Shown: positions 16,638 through 26,523, counted from the first letter of the stretch. The stretch is DNA of 64,000 nucleotides from Streptomyces sedi (GCF_006335015.1 NZ_VDGT01000003.1:310001-374000); one strand, 5' to 3'. A program made the numbers and translations. Notes: generated by a model from the sequence alone, not told the origin.

Positions 16638-19600
16638 GTGGGTGAGCGAGAGGCCGGCTGGATACGGCGGTTGGGCGGCTACTGCTGGCGCTACCGGCGC
16701 AATCTGCTGCTCTCGGTCGGCTCCTCGCTGGCCGGCATGGCCGTGATGGCCCTGATGCCGCTGATCATCAAGGTGATCATCGACGACGTGGTGATCGGCG
16801 AGAAGGGCGGCCTCGGGCTGTGGATCGGCCTGCTGCTGGGCTCGGCCGTCGTGGTCTACGCGCTGACGTTCGTGCGCCGCTACTACGGCGGCCGGCTGGG
16901 CATCGACGTCCAACACGACCTGCGCACCGGCATGTTCGACAGCCTCACCCGGCTCGACGGCCGGCGGCAGGACGGGCTGAGCACCGGGCAGGTCGTCGGC
17001 CGCGCCACCAGCGACCTCCAGCTGATCCAGGGCCTGCTCTTCATGATGCCGATGACCGTCGGCAACGTGATGCTCTTCGCCGTCTCCCTGGTCGTGATGC
17101 TGACCCTCTCGCCGCTGCTGACCCTGGTGGCGCTGGCCGTCGCGCCCGCGCTGTGGGCGATCGCGCTGCGCAGCCGCGTCCGGCTCTTCCCCGCCACCTG
17201 GTACGCCCAGGCGCAGGCCGCCGCCGTCGCGGGCGTCGTCGACGGCGCGGTCGGCGGGGTGCGGGTGGTCAAGGGCTTCGGGCAGGAGCAGCAGGAGATG
17301 TCCCGGCTGCGCCGGGTCGGCCACCGGCTCTTCGCCGCCCGGATGCGCGGCGTGCGACTCGCCGCCCGCTACACCCCCGCGCTTCAGGCGGTGCCCTCGC
17401 TGGGGCAGGTCGGGATGCTGGCGCTGGGCGGCTGGATGGCGACCCGGGGCGAGATCACGCTGGGCACCTTCGTCGCGTTCTCCACCTATCTGGCCCAGCT
17501 GGTCGGCCCCGTGCGGATGCTGACCGTGATCCTCACCGTCGGCCAGCAGGCGAGGGCCGGCGTGGAACGCGTGCTGGAGCTGATCGACACCGAGCCCACC
17601 CTGCGCGAGGCGCCCGACGCCACCGCGCTGCCGGCGGCTGCGCCCGCCACCGTCGAGTTCGACCGGGTGAGCTTCGGCTACCGCCCGGAGGAGCCGGTGC
17701 TGCGCGACCTGTCGTTCCGCGTCGGCGAGGGCGAGACGCTGGCGGTCGTCGGCCCCTCCGGCAGCGGGAAGTCCACCGTCTCGCAGCTGCTGCCGCGCTT
17801 CTACGACCCGGACAGCGGCACCGTGCGCGTCGGCGGCGAGGACGTGCGGGGACTGACCACCGCCTCGCTGCGGTCCGCGATCGGCCTGGTGCCGGAGGAC
17901 AGCTTCCTCTTCTCCGACACCATCAGGAACAACCTGGCCTACGGCCACCCCGACGCCACCGAGGAGCAGGTCAGGGCGGCGGCAGCGGCGGCGCGGGCCG
18001 ACGCGTTCATCGACGAACTGCCCGACGGCTACGACACGGTCATCGGCGAGCAGGGCATGACCCTCTCCGGCGGCCAGCGCCAGCGGCTCGCGCTGGCCAG
18101 GGCGATCCTCACCGACCCCAGGCTGCTGATCCTGGACGACGCGACCTCGGCCGTCGACGCGCGGGTCGAGCACGAGATCCACGAGGCGCTGCGCTCGGTG
18201 ATGGCCGGCCGCACCACGCTGCTGATCGCGCACCGCGCCTCGACGCTGCGGCTGGCCGACCGGATCGCGGTCCTGGACGGCGGACGGCTGGTCGACATCG
18301 GCACCCACGAGCAGCTCTCCGGCCGCTGCGCGCTCTACCGGCAGCTGCTGGCCGAGCCCGACGGGCTCGGCGGCCCCACGCCCGACCCGGCGGGACGCAC
18401 GGGAGCGGAGCGCCACGAGGCGCACGTGCCCGGCACGGTGACCGAGGCGGCGTGGCCGCCCGCGCCGGCCGAGCCGACCGGCGAGCTGGCGGAGCTGGAC
18501 GCGGCGGCGGCCGAGGGCGCCGGCTCCCCGCTCACCCCCGAGCTGCGGGAGCGGCTGGCGGCGCTGCCGCCGGCCGTCGACCGCCCGGCGGTCGACGAGG
18601 AACGCGCGGCAGCCACCGAGGACGGCTTCGGGCTGCGCCGACTGCTCGCCGGGCTCGGGGTCCCGCTGGCCGGGGCGCTGCTGCTGGTGGTCGTGGACGC
18701 GCTGGCGTCGCTGCTGCTGCCGGTCCTGATCCGGCACGGCATCGACGAGGGCGTGCGGGAGGCGGCGCTGGGCGCCGTCTGGGCCGCGTCGCTGCTGGCG
18801 CTGCTGGTGGTGTCGGTGCAGTGGGTGGCGCAGTTCGCCGCGACACGCGCCGTGGGGCGCGTGGGCGAACGGGCGCTCTACACCCTGCGGGTGAAGATCT
18901 TCGCCCATCTCCAGCGGCTCGGACTCGACTTCTACGAAAGGGAGTTGGCCGGCCGGGTGATGACCCGGATGACCACCGACGTGGACGCGTTGACCACTTT
19001 CCTCCAGACCGGGCTGGTGCAGGCGCTGGTCGCGGTGCTGACGTTCCTCGGCATCCTGGTCGTCCTGGTGGCCCTCGACGCGCAGCTGGCGCTCGTGGTG
19101 CTGGCGACCCTGGTGCCGCTGGTGGTGGGGACCGTCTTCTTCCGCCGGCAGAGCACCCGCGCCTACGAGCTGGCCAGGGAACGGATCGCCGGCGTCAACG
19201 CCGGCCTCCAGGAGTCCGTGGCCGGGCTGCGCGTGGTGCAGGCGTTCGGACGCGAGGAGTCCGGGCGCGCGCGGTACGCGGAACGTTCCGACGGCTACCG
19301 GCGGGCGCGGGTGCGTGGGCAGCTGCTGATCTCGGTCTACTTCCCGTTCGTCCAGCTGCTGGCCTCGGTGGCCACGGCCGGCGTGCTGGTCGTGGGGGCC
19401 GGCCGGGTCGGCGACGGCACCCTGACGGCGGGCGCGCTGGTCGCCTACCTGCTCTACATCGAGCTGTTCTTCGCCCCGGTGCAGCAGCTCTCCCAGGTCT
19501 TCGACGGCTACCAGCAGGCGGTCGTCTCCCTCGGCCGGGTCCGCGAACTCCTCGCCGAGCGGCCCACCACGCCCCGGGCCGCGAACCCGCTGCCGGTCAC

Positions 19601-20357
19601 CTCGGCGGCCGAGGAACTCACCTTCGAACGCGTCGGCTTCACCTACGCCGGCGCCGACGAGGAGGCGCTGGCCGACGTGGACCTGACCATCGGGGCCGGG
19701 CAGACCGTCGCCTTCGTCGGCGCCACCGGCGCGGGCAAGACGACGCTGGTGAAGCTGGTGGCCCGCTACTACGACCCGACGTCGGGCGCGGTCCGGCTCG
19801 GCGGCGTCGACCTCCGCGAACTCGACCTGGACGGCTACCGGCACCGGCTCGGCGTGGTGCCGCAGGAGCCGTATCTCTTCCCCGGCACGGTTCGCGACGC
19901 GATCGCCTACGGCCGGCCGGACGCCACCGACGCCGAGGTCGAGGCGGCGGCCAGGGCGGTCGGCGCCCACCCGATGATCGCGGCGCTGCCCGACGGCTAC
20001 CGCCACCGGGTGACCGAGCGGGGGCGCAACCTCTCGGCCGGGCAACGGCAGTTGATCGCGCTGGCGCGGGCCGAGCTGGTCGACCCGGACATCCTGCTGC
20101 TCGACGAGGCCACGGCGGCGCTGGACCTGGCGACGGAGGCGCTGGTCAACGAGGCCACCGAGCGGCTGGCCGGCCGCCGCACCACGCTGGTCGTCGCCCA
20201 CCGGCTGACGACGGCGGCCCGCGCCGACCGGGTGGTCGTCCTGGACCACGGCCGGATCGTGGAGGACGGCCACCACGCGGAGCTCCTGGCGGCGGACGGC
20301 CGGTACGCGGAGCTGTGGCGAGCGTATGCGTCGGAGCCGGTCGGCTCGACGCGTTGA
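16638..20357 (+). CDS. Single-chain heterodimer-like ABC exporter
   Basis: Two complete exporter halves (TMD-NBD-TMD-NBD) are fused in 1239 residues. NBD1 has Walker A GPSGSGKST (about 372), signature LSGGQRQ (about 476) and Walker B LLILDDATSAVD. NBD2 has GATGAGKTT (about 1028), LSAGQRQ (about 1131) and ILLLDEATAALD. Asp replaces the catalytic Glu in NBD1, and NBD2's signature is altered. In the dimer one ATP site is therefore canonical and one degenerate, as in heterodimeric multidrug exporters. The GTG at 16638 has GGGAGG at ideal spacing, better than a GTG at 16590. It is divergent from the erm gene and may export a drug or lipid. Confidence 0.88.
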   Translation: MGEREAGWIRRLGGYCWRYRRNLLLSVGSSLAGMAVMALMPLIIKVIIDDVVIGEKGGLGLWIGLLLGSAVVVYALTFVRRYYGGRLGIDVQHDLRTGMFDSLTRLDGRRQDGLSTGQVVGRATSDLQLIQGLLFMMPMTVGNVMLFAVSLVVMLTLSPLLTLVALAVAPALWAIALRSRVRLFPATWYAQAQAAAVAGVVDGAVGGVRVVKGFGQEQQEMSRLRRVGHRLFAARMRGVRLAARYTPALQAVPSLGQVGMLALGGWMATRGEITLGTFVAFSTYLAQLVGPVRMLTVILTVGQQARAGVERVLELIDTEPTLREAPDATALPAAAPATVEFDRVSFGYRPEEPVLRDLSFRVGEGETLAVVGPSGSGKSTVSQLLPRFYDPDSGTVRVGGEDVRGLTTASLRSAIGLVPEDSFLFSDTIRNNLAYGHPDATEEQVRAAAAAARADAFIDELPDGYDTVIGEQGMTLSGGQRQRLALARAILTDPRLLILDDATSAVDARVEHEIHEALRSVMAGRTTLLIAHRASTLRLADRIAVLDGGRLVDIGTHEQLSGRCALYRQLLAEPDGLGGPTPDPAGRTGAERHEAHVPGTVTEAAWPPAPAEPTGELAELDAAAAEGAGSPLTPELRERLAALPPAVDRPAVDEERAAATEDGFGLRRLLAGLGVPLAGALLLVVVDALASLLLPVLIRHGIDEGVREAALGAVWAASLLALLVVSVQWVAQFAATRAVGRVGERALYTLRVKIFAHLQRLGLDFYERELAGRVMTRMTTDVDALTTFLQTGLVQALVAVLTFLGILVVLVALDAQLALVVLATLVPLVVGTVFFRRQSTRAYELARERIAGVNAGLQESVAGLRVVQAFGREESGRARYAERSDGYRRARVRGQLLISVYFPFVQLLASVATAGVLVVGAGRVGDGTLTAGALVAYLLYIELFFAPVQQLSQVFDGYQQAVVSLGRVRELLAERPTTPRAANPLPVTSAAEELTFERVGFTYAGADEEALADVDLTIGAGQTVAFVGATGAGKTTLVKLVARYYDPTSGAVRLGGVDLRELDLDGYRHRLGVVPQEPYLFPGTVRDAIAYGRPDATDAEVEAAARAVGAHPMIAALPDGYRHRVTERGRNLSAGQRQLIALARAELVDPDILLLDEATAALDLATEALVNEATERLAGRRTTLVVAHRLTTAARADRVVVLDHGRIVEDGHHAELLAADGRYAELWRAYASEPVGSTR

Positions 20358-20455
20358 CCGCCCATGGGGTGGGTTAGGCCGGCTGTCGCCCGCAGCGCGT
20401 CGCGGGTGGCGCCCGCCGGCGGAGGAGGGGGCGCGATCAGCGCGTCGCCGGGGTT

Positions 20456-20950
20456 TCAGCCGGACGGCCGGGCCGTCCGGGCTGCCAGGTGGGTGTCCAC
20501 CGTCTGGAGCTGGCCGCCGGGGGGCGGCGGCTCCGTGGGCAGCCACCAGTGGAGGGCCGCGATCTCGTCGTCCGGCGGGCGGACCGTCGGCGCCTCGACC
20601 GTCGTCGTGAAGAGCGCCCCGCGCAACTCGCCCTTGCCGGTCAGCAGCGTGTGGGCGAAGCCCACGAAACGCAGCCGCTCCGCCGGCACCCGGTGCCCGG
20701 TCTCCTCCCACAGCTCCCTGACCGCCGCCTCGCGCGGGCTCTCGCCCGGCTCGATGCCGCCGCCCGGCAGCTCCCAGCACCCGCGGCCCCTGACCAGCAC
20801 CAGCAGCAGCCGTTCGCCGTGCCACACCGCGACCAGCACATACCCGACCGGGGCCGTCGCGAAGACGGTCTCCTCCGGCTCCTCGTCGAACGCCAGCAGC
20901 CGCATCCCCAACGGTCCACTGACCAGCGACCGCGCCGTGTTCTCGTTCAC
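20456..20950 (-). CDS. Nudix hydrolase
   Basis: A pyrophosphohydrolase of 164 residues for nucleoside-diphosphate-linked substrates. The Nudix box is complete: GGGIEPGESPREAAVRELW, then EETGH (about 64-87), with both catalytic glutamates. A roughly 30-residue N-terminal extension and a Pro/Gly-rich tail flank the domain. Substrate cannot be told from sequence. It is convergent with the ABC exporter and lies 47 bases upstream of the end of the phosphatase gene on the same strand. Confidence 0.9.
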   Translation of the reverse strand: MNENTARSLVSGPLGMRLLAFDEEPEETVFATAPVGYVLVAVWHGERLLLVLVRGRGCWELPGGGIEPGESPREAAVRELWEETGHRVPAERLRFVGFAHTLLTGKGELRGALFTTTVEAPTVRPPDDEIAALHWWLPTEPPPPGGQLQTVDTHLAARTARPSG

Positions 20951-20997
20951 CCGCCCAGCGTAGGGGAGGGGTATGACAGCCGCCGGAACGCGGGTTC

Positions 20998-23070
20998 TCA
21001 GGGCGTCAGTTCGGCCCAGATCGTCTTGCCGCCCGGCCGGTGCCTGGTGCCCCAGCGCTCGGTGAGGCGCGCGACGATGAACAGTCCGCGCCCGCTCTCG
21101 TCGAAGGCGCGCGCCCGGCGCAGATGCGGCGAGGTGCTGGTGGAGTCCGAGACCTCGCAGATCAGCCCGCGTTCACGGATCAGCCGCAGCTGGATGGGGC
21201 CGTCGGCGTGCCGGATCGCGTTGGTCACCAGCTCGCTGACGACCAGCTCGGCGGTGAACGCGGCGTCGGCCATGCCCCAGCCGGTGAGCTGGCTGGTCGC
21301 CAGCTCGCGCGCGTTGGCCACGGCCGTCGGGTCGTCGGGGATCTCCCACGTCGCGACGTGCGAGGCGTCCAGCCGGTGGGTGCGGGCCAGCAGCAGCGCC
21401 ACGTCGTCCGTCGGCTGCTCGGCCAGCACCTTCTTCAGCACGCGCTCGGAGAGCTGCTCCAGCGAGTCGGCGGGCTGGGAGAGCACCTGGCGCAGGTCGT
21501 CGTAGCCCCGGTCGGGGTCGCGCCGGCTCCGGGACTCGACGAGGCCGTTGGTGAAGAGCACCAGCAGGCTCTCCTCCGGCAGGTCCAGCTCCGTCGACTC
21601 GAACGGCAGCCCGCCGAGGCCGAGCGGCGGCCCTGCCGGCAGGTCGACGAACTCCGCCTCGCCGGTGGGCCGCACCAGCGCCGGCGCCGGATGGCCGGCG
21701 CGCGCCATGGTGCAGTGGCGGGTGACCGGGTCGTAGACCGCGTACAGGCAGGTGGCGCCGAACTCGCCGGACGGGTTCTCGGCGTCGCTCTCGGCCGGCT
21801 CGGTCTCGAAGCGAAGCCGGATCACGACGTCGTCCAGATGGGTGAGCAACTCGTCCGGCGGCAGGTCGATGTCGGCGAGCGTGCGCACCGTGGAACGCAG
21901 CCGGCCCATCGTCGCCGACGCGTACACGCCGTGCCCGACGACGTCCCCCACGACCAGCGCGACCCGCGCCCCGGAGAGCGGGATCACGTCGAACCAGTCG
22001 CCGCCGACCCCCATCGCCGAGTCCGCCGGCAGATAGCGGGTGGTCACGTCGACGGCGGCAAGCTTCGGGAGCCGGCGCGGCAGCAGGCTGCGCTGGAGCG
22101 TCAGCGAGGTGCGGTGCTCCCGGGTGAAGCTGCGCGCGTTGTCCACGCAGACGGCGGCCCTGGCCGCGATCTCCTGCGCCAGCAGCAGGTCGTCCGCGTC
22201 GAACGGCGCCTGGTCGCGGTGGCGCAGGAAGACGGCGACGCCCAGGGTCATGCCCCGGGCGTGCAGCGGAACGGCCAGACCGGAGTGGAAGCCGTAGCGC
22301 TGCCAGCTCTCCTCGGCCCGTTCGGGCGGGACGCCCAGCCAGCCGGCCAGGTCCTCGGCCCCCTCGATGGTGTTGGAACGGCGCGGCTCCCCGCGACGCA
22401 GCGCCTCCGCCGGGACGGAACCCGGCGGGCTGTGGGCGGTGTCGCCCGGTTCGAGCACGGCCTCCGGCGCGCCCTCAAGCACCGACTTCTGGGCCACTCG
22501 GCGCAGCGCGTACGGCGGTCGCCCCTCCGGCCAGTCGCGGCCCGGTTCGTCGCCGCGCAGCACCGGGTCGGCCAGGTCGACGGTGGCCAGATCGGCGAAC
22601 CTGGGCACCGCCGCCTCCGCCAGCTCACGCGCGGTGGTGTCGACCTCCAGCGTGTTGCCGATCCGGGTGGTGGCCACGCTCAGCAACGTCAGCCGGTCGC
22701 GGGCGATCATCACCCGCCGCAGCTTCGCCTCCCGGTTGGCCCGCACCCAGCAGCTCAGCACGCTCAGCAGGACGCCCAGCACGATGGAGACGAAGATGAC
22801 CGGCCGGCTGCCGGGGCGGAGATCCGGCAGCAGGAAGCCGTAGTTGACGAAGACCACCACGATCGAGGTGCCGCCCACCAGCATCGTCGGGACCAGCGGC
22901 AACAGGGCGCTCGCCACCAGCGGCGGAAGCAGCGCGAGGCTCGCGTAGCGCACGGTGGCGTCGGGGCGCGCCGCCCAGTGCGTGTAGAACGCGATCAGGA
23001 ACGTGGCCAGCAGCAGCAGAACGAAGAGGCCGCTCTGCCCACCGCGTCGGAGGGAAGCCACGCAGCGCAC
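20998..23070 (-). CDS. Membrane SpoIIE-type PP2C phosphatase with GAF and kinase-like ATPase
   Basis: A signalling protein of 690 residues. Four hydrophobic segments occupy the first 115 residues (for example GLFVLLLLATFLIAFYTHW). A GAF-like domain follows (about 150-330), then a SpoIIE/PP2C phosphatase (about 350-555) with GGDWFDVIPL and VGDVVGHGVYAS metal-binding motifs, and a C-terminal RsbW-like HATPase (about 575-690) with ELVTNAIRHADG and ESGRGLFIV. Such proteins usually act in anti-anti-sigma partner switching, dephosphorylating STAS proteins and possibly phosphorylating them. No STAS or sigma gene is adjacent. The ATG at 23070 was retained, and other nearby starts are possible. Confidence 0.9.
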   Translation of the reverse strand: MRCVASLRRGGQSGLFVLLLLATFLIAFYTHWAARPDATVRYASLALLPPLVASALLPLVPTMLVGGTSIVVVFVNYGFLLPDLRPGSRPVIFVSIVLGVLLSVLSCWVRANREAKLRRVMIARDRLTLLSVATTRIGNTLEVDTTARELAEAAVPRFADLATVDLADPVLRGDEPGRDWPEGRPPYALRRVAQKSVLEGAPEAVLEPGDTAHSPPGSVPAEALRRGEPRRSNTIEGAEDLAGWLGVPPERAEESWQRYGFHSGLAVPLHARGMTLGVAVFLRHRDQAPFDADDLLLAQEIAARAAVCVDNARSFTREHRTSLTLQRSLLPRRLPKLAAVDVTTRYLPADSAMGVGGDWFDVIPLSGARVALVVGDVVGHGVYASATMGRLRSTVRTLADIDLPPDELLTHLDDVVIRLRFETEPAESDAENPSGEFGATCLYAVYDPVTRHCTMARAGHPAPALVRPTGEAEFVDLPAGPPLGLGGLPFESTELDLPEESLLVLFTNGLVESRSRRDPDRGYDDLRQVLSQPADSLEQLSERVLKKVLAEQPTDDVALLLARTHRLDASHVATWEIPDDPTAVANARELATSQLTGWGMADAAFTAELVVSELVTNAIRHADGPIQLRLIRERGLICEVSDSTSTSPHLRRARAFDESGRGLFIVARLTERWGTRHRPGGKTIWAELTP

Positions 23071-23218
23071 CTCCCGGCCCGGTCATCCCAAGGGCCCGTG
23101 ACGTTCCGTGCCCTGCGCTCCACCGTAGCCGCGCTCGGTCGACCCGGCGACGGCTGCGGTCCGGCCGGGGGTAGGGCCCGGTGACGCGGTCGTGCGGCGG
23201 CGCGTCACCGGGCCGGTC

Positions 23219-24076
23219 TCACAGGGCGTGCGCCCGGTAGCGGGCGACCGTCTCCGCCAGCACCTCAAGGCCGTCGCGTGCCCACAGCCCCTCGTTGAAC
23301 AGCTCCACCTCGACGGGGCCGGTGTAGCCCGCCGCCCTGACCTCCCGGTCGAACCAGCGGAAGTCCACGGCGCCGTCGCCGATCTGGCCGCGCCCGTTGA
23401 GCACGCCCTCGGGCAGCGGGGTGGTCCAGTCGGCCAGCTGGAAGCTGTGGATCCGCCCCTCGGCCCCCGCCCTGGCGATGCCGTCGGCCACCCGGTCGTC
23501 CCACCACAGGTGGTAGGTGTCGACCACGACGCCGACCCGCTCGGCGGGGAAGCGGCCGGCCAGCGCGAGCGCCTGGTCGAGGGACGAGACCACGCAGCGG
23601 TCGGCCGCGTACATCGGGTGCAGCGGCTCGATCGCCAGCCGCACGCCGCGCTCGGCGGCGTGCGGCAACAGCTCGGCCAGCGCGTCGGCGATGCGCTCCC
23701 TGGCGCCGAAGAGATCGCGGCTGCCGGGCGGCAGGCCGCCGGAGACCAGCACCAGCGTGTCGGTGCCCAGCTCGGCCGCCTCGTCGAGGGCCGCCCTGTT
23801 GTCGTCCAGCGCGGCGGCGCGCTCGGCCGGCTCCTCGGCGGTGAAGAACCCGCCCCGGCAGAGCGTGGTCACCCGAAGGCCGGCGTCCCGCACCAGCCGC
23901 GCGGTGGCCGCGAGCCCGTGGGCGGCGACCGGCTCGCGCCACAGGCCGACGCCCGGCACGCCCAGCTCCACCAGGCCCTTGGCCAGCTCGGGCAGGGACA
24001 GCTGGCGCACGGTCATCTGGTTGATGGAGAAGCCCGCCAGATCGGCGGCGCCGTTCCCGTTCTCCGCCGCGGTCAC
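23219..24076 (-). CDS. Sugar phosphate isomerase/epimerase (xylose-isomerase-like TIM barrel)
   Basis: An AP-endonuclease-2-type TIM barrel of 285 residues. Strand-end metal ligands are suggested by RLAIEPLHPMY (Glu), VVDTYHLWWDD (Asp, His), IHSFQLADW (His/Gln) and GPVEVELFNEGLW (Glu). The start is GTG at 24076, whose TGA overlaps the stop of the DUF993 gene (GTGA), so translation is coupled. It is last in a three-gene sugar-catabolism run (oxidoreductase, DUF993 protein, isomerase) controlled by a divergent LacI regulator. The sugar is unknown. Inositol- or keto-sugar-like substrates are common in such sets. Confidence 0.85.
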   Translation of the reverse strand: MTAAENGNGAADLAGFSINQMTVRQLSLPELAKGLVELGVPGVGLWREPVAAHGLAATARLVRDAGLRVTTLCRGGFFTAEEPAERAAALDDNRAALDEAAELGTDTLVLVSGGLPPGSRDLFGARERIADALAELLPHAAERGVRLAIEPLHPMYAADRCVVSSLDQALALAGRFPAERVGVVVDTYHLWWDDRVADGIARAGAEGRIHSFQLADWTTPLPEGVLNGRGQIGDGAVDFRWFDREVRAAGYTGPVEVELFNEGLWARDGLEVLAETVARYRAHAL

Positions 24077-25233
24077 GCGTCCACCCCCTGCACGGCGAGC
24101 AGACTCGCCATCCGGGCGCGGGCGCGCTCCGGGTCGGGGAAGAGGCCGAGCCCGTCGGCCAGCTCGTAGGCGCGGGCCAGATGGGGCAGCGAACGGGCCG
24201 ACTGGAGGCCGCCGACCATCGTGAAGTGCTCCTGGTGGCCGGCCAGCCAGGCGAGGAAGACCACGCCGGTCTTGTAGTACCGGGTCGGCGTCTGGAAGAG
24301 GTGGCGGGAGAGCGGCACGGTCGGGTCGAGCAGTTTCCTGAACCCGTCCGGATCGTCGGCGTCCAACGCCCGCACCGCCTCGGCCGCCAGCGGGCCCAGC
24401 GGGTCGAAGATGCCCAACAGGGCGTCGCTGTAGCCCTGTTCGTCGCCGGCGATCAGCTCGGGGTAGTGGAAGTCGTCGCCCGTGTAGCAGCGCACGCCGG
24501 CCGGCAGGCGCCGGCGCAGCGCGACCTCGCGCCCCGCGTCCAGCAGCGAGACCTTGACCCCGTCGACCTTCTCGGCGTTGGCCTCGATGATCGCCAGGAA
24601 CGTGTCGGTGGCCCGGTCCAGGTCGTCCGAGCCCCAGTAGCCCGCCAGCGCCGGGTCGAACATCGGGCCCAGCCAGTGGAGGATCACCGGGCTCGCCGAC
24701 TGCCGGAGCAGCGTTCCGTAGATCTCCAGGTAGTCCTCGGGCCCGCCGGCCGAGGCGGCCAGCGCGCGGGAGGCCATCAGGATCGGCCGGGCCCCGGTCT
24801 CCTCGACGACGGCCAGCTGCTCCTCGTAGGCCGCCCGCACCTCGGCGAGCGTGGCCGGGCCGGTCAGCTGGTCGGTGCCCACGCCGCAGGCGATCAGCCC
24901 GCCGACGGCCCGCGCCTCGGCGCCGGAGCGCCGGATCAGCTCGGCGGCGCCGGCCCAGTCCAGGCCCATCCCGCGCTGCGCGGTGTCCATGGCCTCGGCG
25001 ACGCCCAGGCCGTGCGACCACAGGTGGTGGCGGAAGGCGAGCGTGGTCTCCCAGTCCACCACCGCCGGCCCGTCGGGCGTGGTGTCGGCGAAGGGGTCGG
25101 CGACCACGTGGGCGGCCGAGTAGACGACGCGCGAGGCGAGCGGCGGGCGCCCCGGCGCGAACGTGGCCGGCTCGGCGCGCGGCGTGTGGTCGCGCAACGC
25201 GCCGGTGGCGTCGGGCAGTCGGATCACGGTCAA
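24073..25233 (-). CDS. DUF993 family protein
   Basis: A protein of 386 residues with aldolase/dihydrodipicolinate-synthase-like TIM-barrel character. Visible segments are VVDWETTLAFRHHLWSHGLGVAEAMDTAQRG (about 59-89), GGLIACGVGTDQL (about 111), VKVSLLDAGRE (possible Schiff-base lysine) and RCYTGDDFHYPELIAGDE. The family occurs with Gfo/Idh/MocA dehydrogenases and sugar isomerases. A DHDPS-like lyase or aldolase role is a reasonable guess. It sits between those two genes, overlapping the isomerase by 4 bases and starting 68 bases after the oxidoreductase stop. Confidence 0.75.
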   Translation of the reverse strand: MTVIRLPDATGALRDHTPRAEPATFAPGRPPLASRVVYSAAHVVADPFADTTPDGPAVVDWETTLAFRHHLWSHGLGVAEAMDTAQRGMGLDWAGAAELIRRSGAEARAVGGLIACGVGTDQLTGPATLAEVRAAYEEQLAVVEETGARPILMASRALAASAGGPEDYLEIYGTLLRQSASPVILHWLGPMFDPALAGYWGSDDLDRATDTFLAIIEANAEKVDGVKVSLLDAGREVALRRRLPAGVRCYTGDDFHYPELIAGDEQGYSDALLGIFDPLGPLAAEAVRALDADDPDGFRKLLDPTVPLSRHLFQTPTRYYKTGVVFLAWLAGHQEHFTMVGGLQSARSLPHLARAYELADGLGLFPDPERARARMASLLAVQGVDA

Positions 25234-25301
25234 CGTTCTCCCTTACGAAGCGGTGCGGGCGGTGGCGGTGCGCCTGTCGGCGGCGGCGGGCGGGGGCGGG
25301 G

Positions 25302-26477
25302 TCAGAGGTGCAGCTCGGGCACGTCCAGGCGCCGGCCCTCGGCCGAGGAGCGCAGCCCCAGCTCGGCCAGCTGCACGCCCCGCGCGCCGGCCAGCAGGTC
25401 CCAGCTGTAGGGCTCGTCGGCCACCAGGTGGCGCAGGAACAGCTCCCACTGGGCCTTGAAGCCGTTGTCGAACTCGCCGTTGTCCGGCACCTCCTGCCAC
25501 TGCTCGCGGAACCGCTCGGTGGCCGGGATGTCCGGGTTCCACACGGGCTTCGGCGTGGCCGAACGGTGCTGCGCCCGGCAGCCGCGCAGCCCGGCGACGG
25601 CGGAACCCTCGGTGCCGTCGACCTGGAACTCCACCAGTTCCTCGCGGTTGACCCGGACCGACCAGGAGGAGTTGATCTGCGCGACGGTCCCGCCGGCGAG
25701 CTGGAAGATCCCGTAGGCGGAGTCGTCGGCGGTCGCGTCGTAGGCCTCGCCGGCCTCGTCCCAGCGGCGCGGGATGTGCGTGGTGGCCAGGGCCTGCACG
25801 GTCTCGACCCGGCCGAACAGCTCGTGCAGCACGTACTCCCAGTGCGGGAACATGTCCACGACGATTCCGCCGCCGTCCTGGGCGCGGTAGTTCCAGGAGG
25901 GGCGCTGCGCCTCCTGCCAGTCGCCCTCGAAGACCCAGTAGCCGAACTCGCCGCGCACCGACAGGATCTCGCCGAAGAAGCCGCCCTCGACCAGCCGCTT
26001 CAGCTTGAGCAGCCCGGGGAGGAAGAGCTTGTCCTGGACCACGCCGTGCTTGATCCCGGCGTCCCTGGCCTGCCGGGCCAGGGCGAGCGCGCCGTCGAGG
26101 CCGGTGGCGGTGGGCTTCTCGGTGTAGATGTGCTTGCCGGCGGCGATCGCCTTGCCGATCGCCTCCTCCCTGGCGAGGGTCACCTGGGCGTCGAAGTAGA
26201 CGTCGATGGTGGGGTCGGCGAGCACCGCGTCCAGGTCGGTGCTGACCGCCTCCGGGTCGAGGCCGTGGCGGGTGGCCAACTCCCGCAGCGCGTGCGGGCG
26301 TCGGCCCACGAGCACGGGTTCCGGCCAGATCACGGTGCCGTCGCCGAGCGGGACCCCGCCCTGCTCGCGGATGGCGAGGATCGAGCGCACCAGGTGCTGG
26401 CGGTACCCCATCCGGCCGGTGACCCCGTTCATGGCGATCCGGACGGTCTTTCGCTCGGCGGCCGAGTGCGTCGTCAT
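25302..26477 (-). CDS. Gfo/Idh/MocA-family oxidoreductase
   Basis: An NAD(P)-dependent sugar dehydrogenase of 391 residues. The N-terminal Rossmann fold begins VRIAMNGVTGRMGYRQHLVRS, a dihydrodipicolinate-reductase-like GxxGRMG form. The family motif HIYTEKPTA (about 138), with the conserved EKP lysine, follows, then the C-terminal alpha/beta substrate domain. It is the first gene downstream of the LacI-controlled promoter, which places it at the entry step of the pathway. The substrate is not identifiable, although inositol-like or keto-sugar substrates are typical. Confidence 0.87.
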   Translation of the reverse strand: MTTHSAAERKTVRIAMNGVTGRMGYRQHLVRSILAIREQGGVPLGDGTVIWPEPVLVGRRPHALRELATRHGLDPEAVSTDLDAVLADPTIDVYFDAQVTLAREEAIGKAIAAGKHIYTEKPTATGLDGALALARQARDAGIKHGVVQDKLFLPGLLKLKRLVEGGFFGEILSVRGEFGYWVFEGDWQEAQRPSWNYRAQDGGGIVVDMFPHWEYVLHELFGRVETVQALATTHIPRRWDEAGEAYDATADDSAYGIFQLAGGTVAQINSSWSVRVNREELVEFQVDGTEGSAVAGLRGCRAQHRSATPKPVWNPDIPATERFREQWQEVPDNGEFDNGFKAQWELFLRHLVADEPYSWDLLAGARGVQLAELGLRSSAEGRRLDVPELHL

Positions 26478-26500
26478 GCTGCCTGCCCTCCCGGGACGGT

Positions 26501-26508
26501 AAGCGCTT
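26501..26508. promoter_or_regulatory. LacI-family operator
   Basis: AAGCGCTT core palindrome, within TAAGCGCTTT, in the divergent region between the oxidoreductase and lacI-type genes. The core is that of LacI/GalR operators. It lies about 10-20 bases downstream of the predicted minus-strand start. Confidence 0.75.
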
Positions 26509-26523
26509 TCTACTCGGGGAGAA

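Noticed and set aside
16566..20825. Very long open frame on the minus strand opposite the ABC exporter and Nudix genes
   Set aside because: High-GC codon bias keeps antisense frames open. The product is Arg/Gln/His/Asp-rich low-complexity sequence with no domain, while the plus strand encodes a clear exporter.
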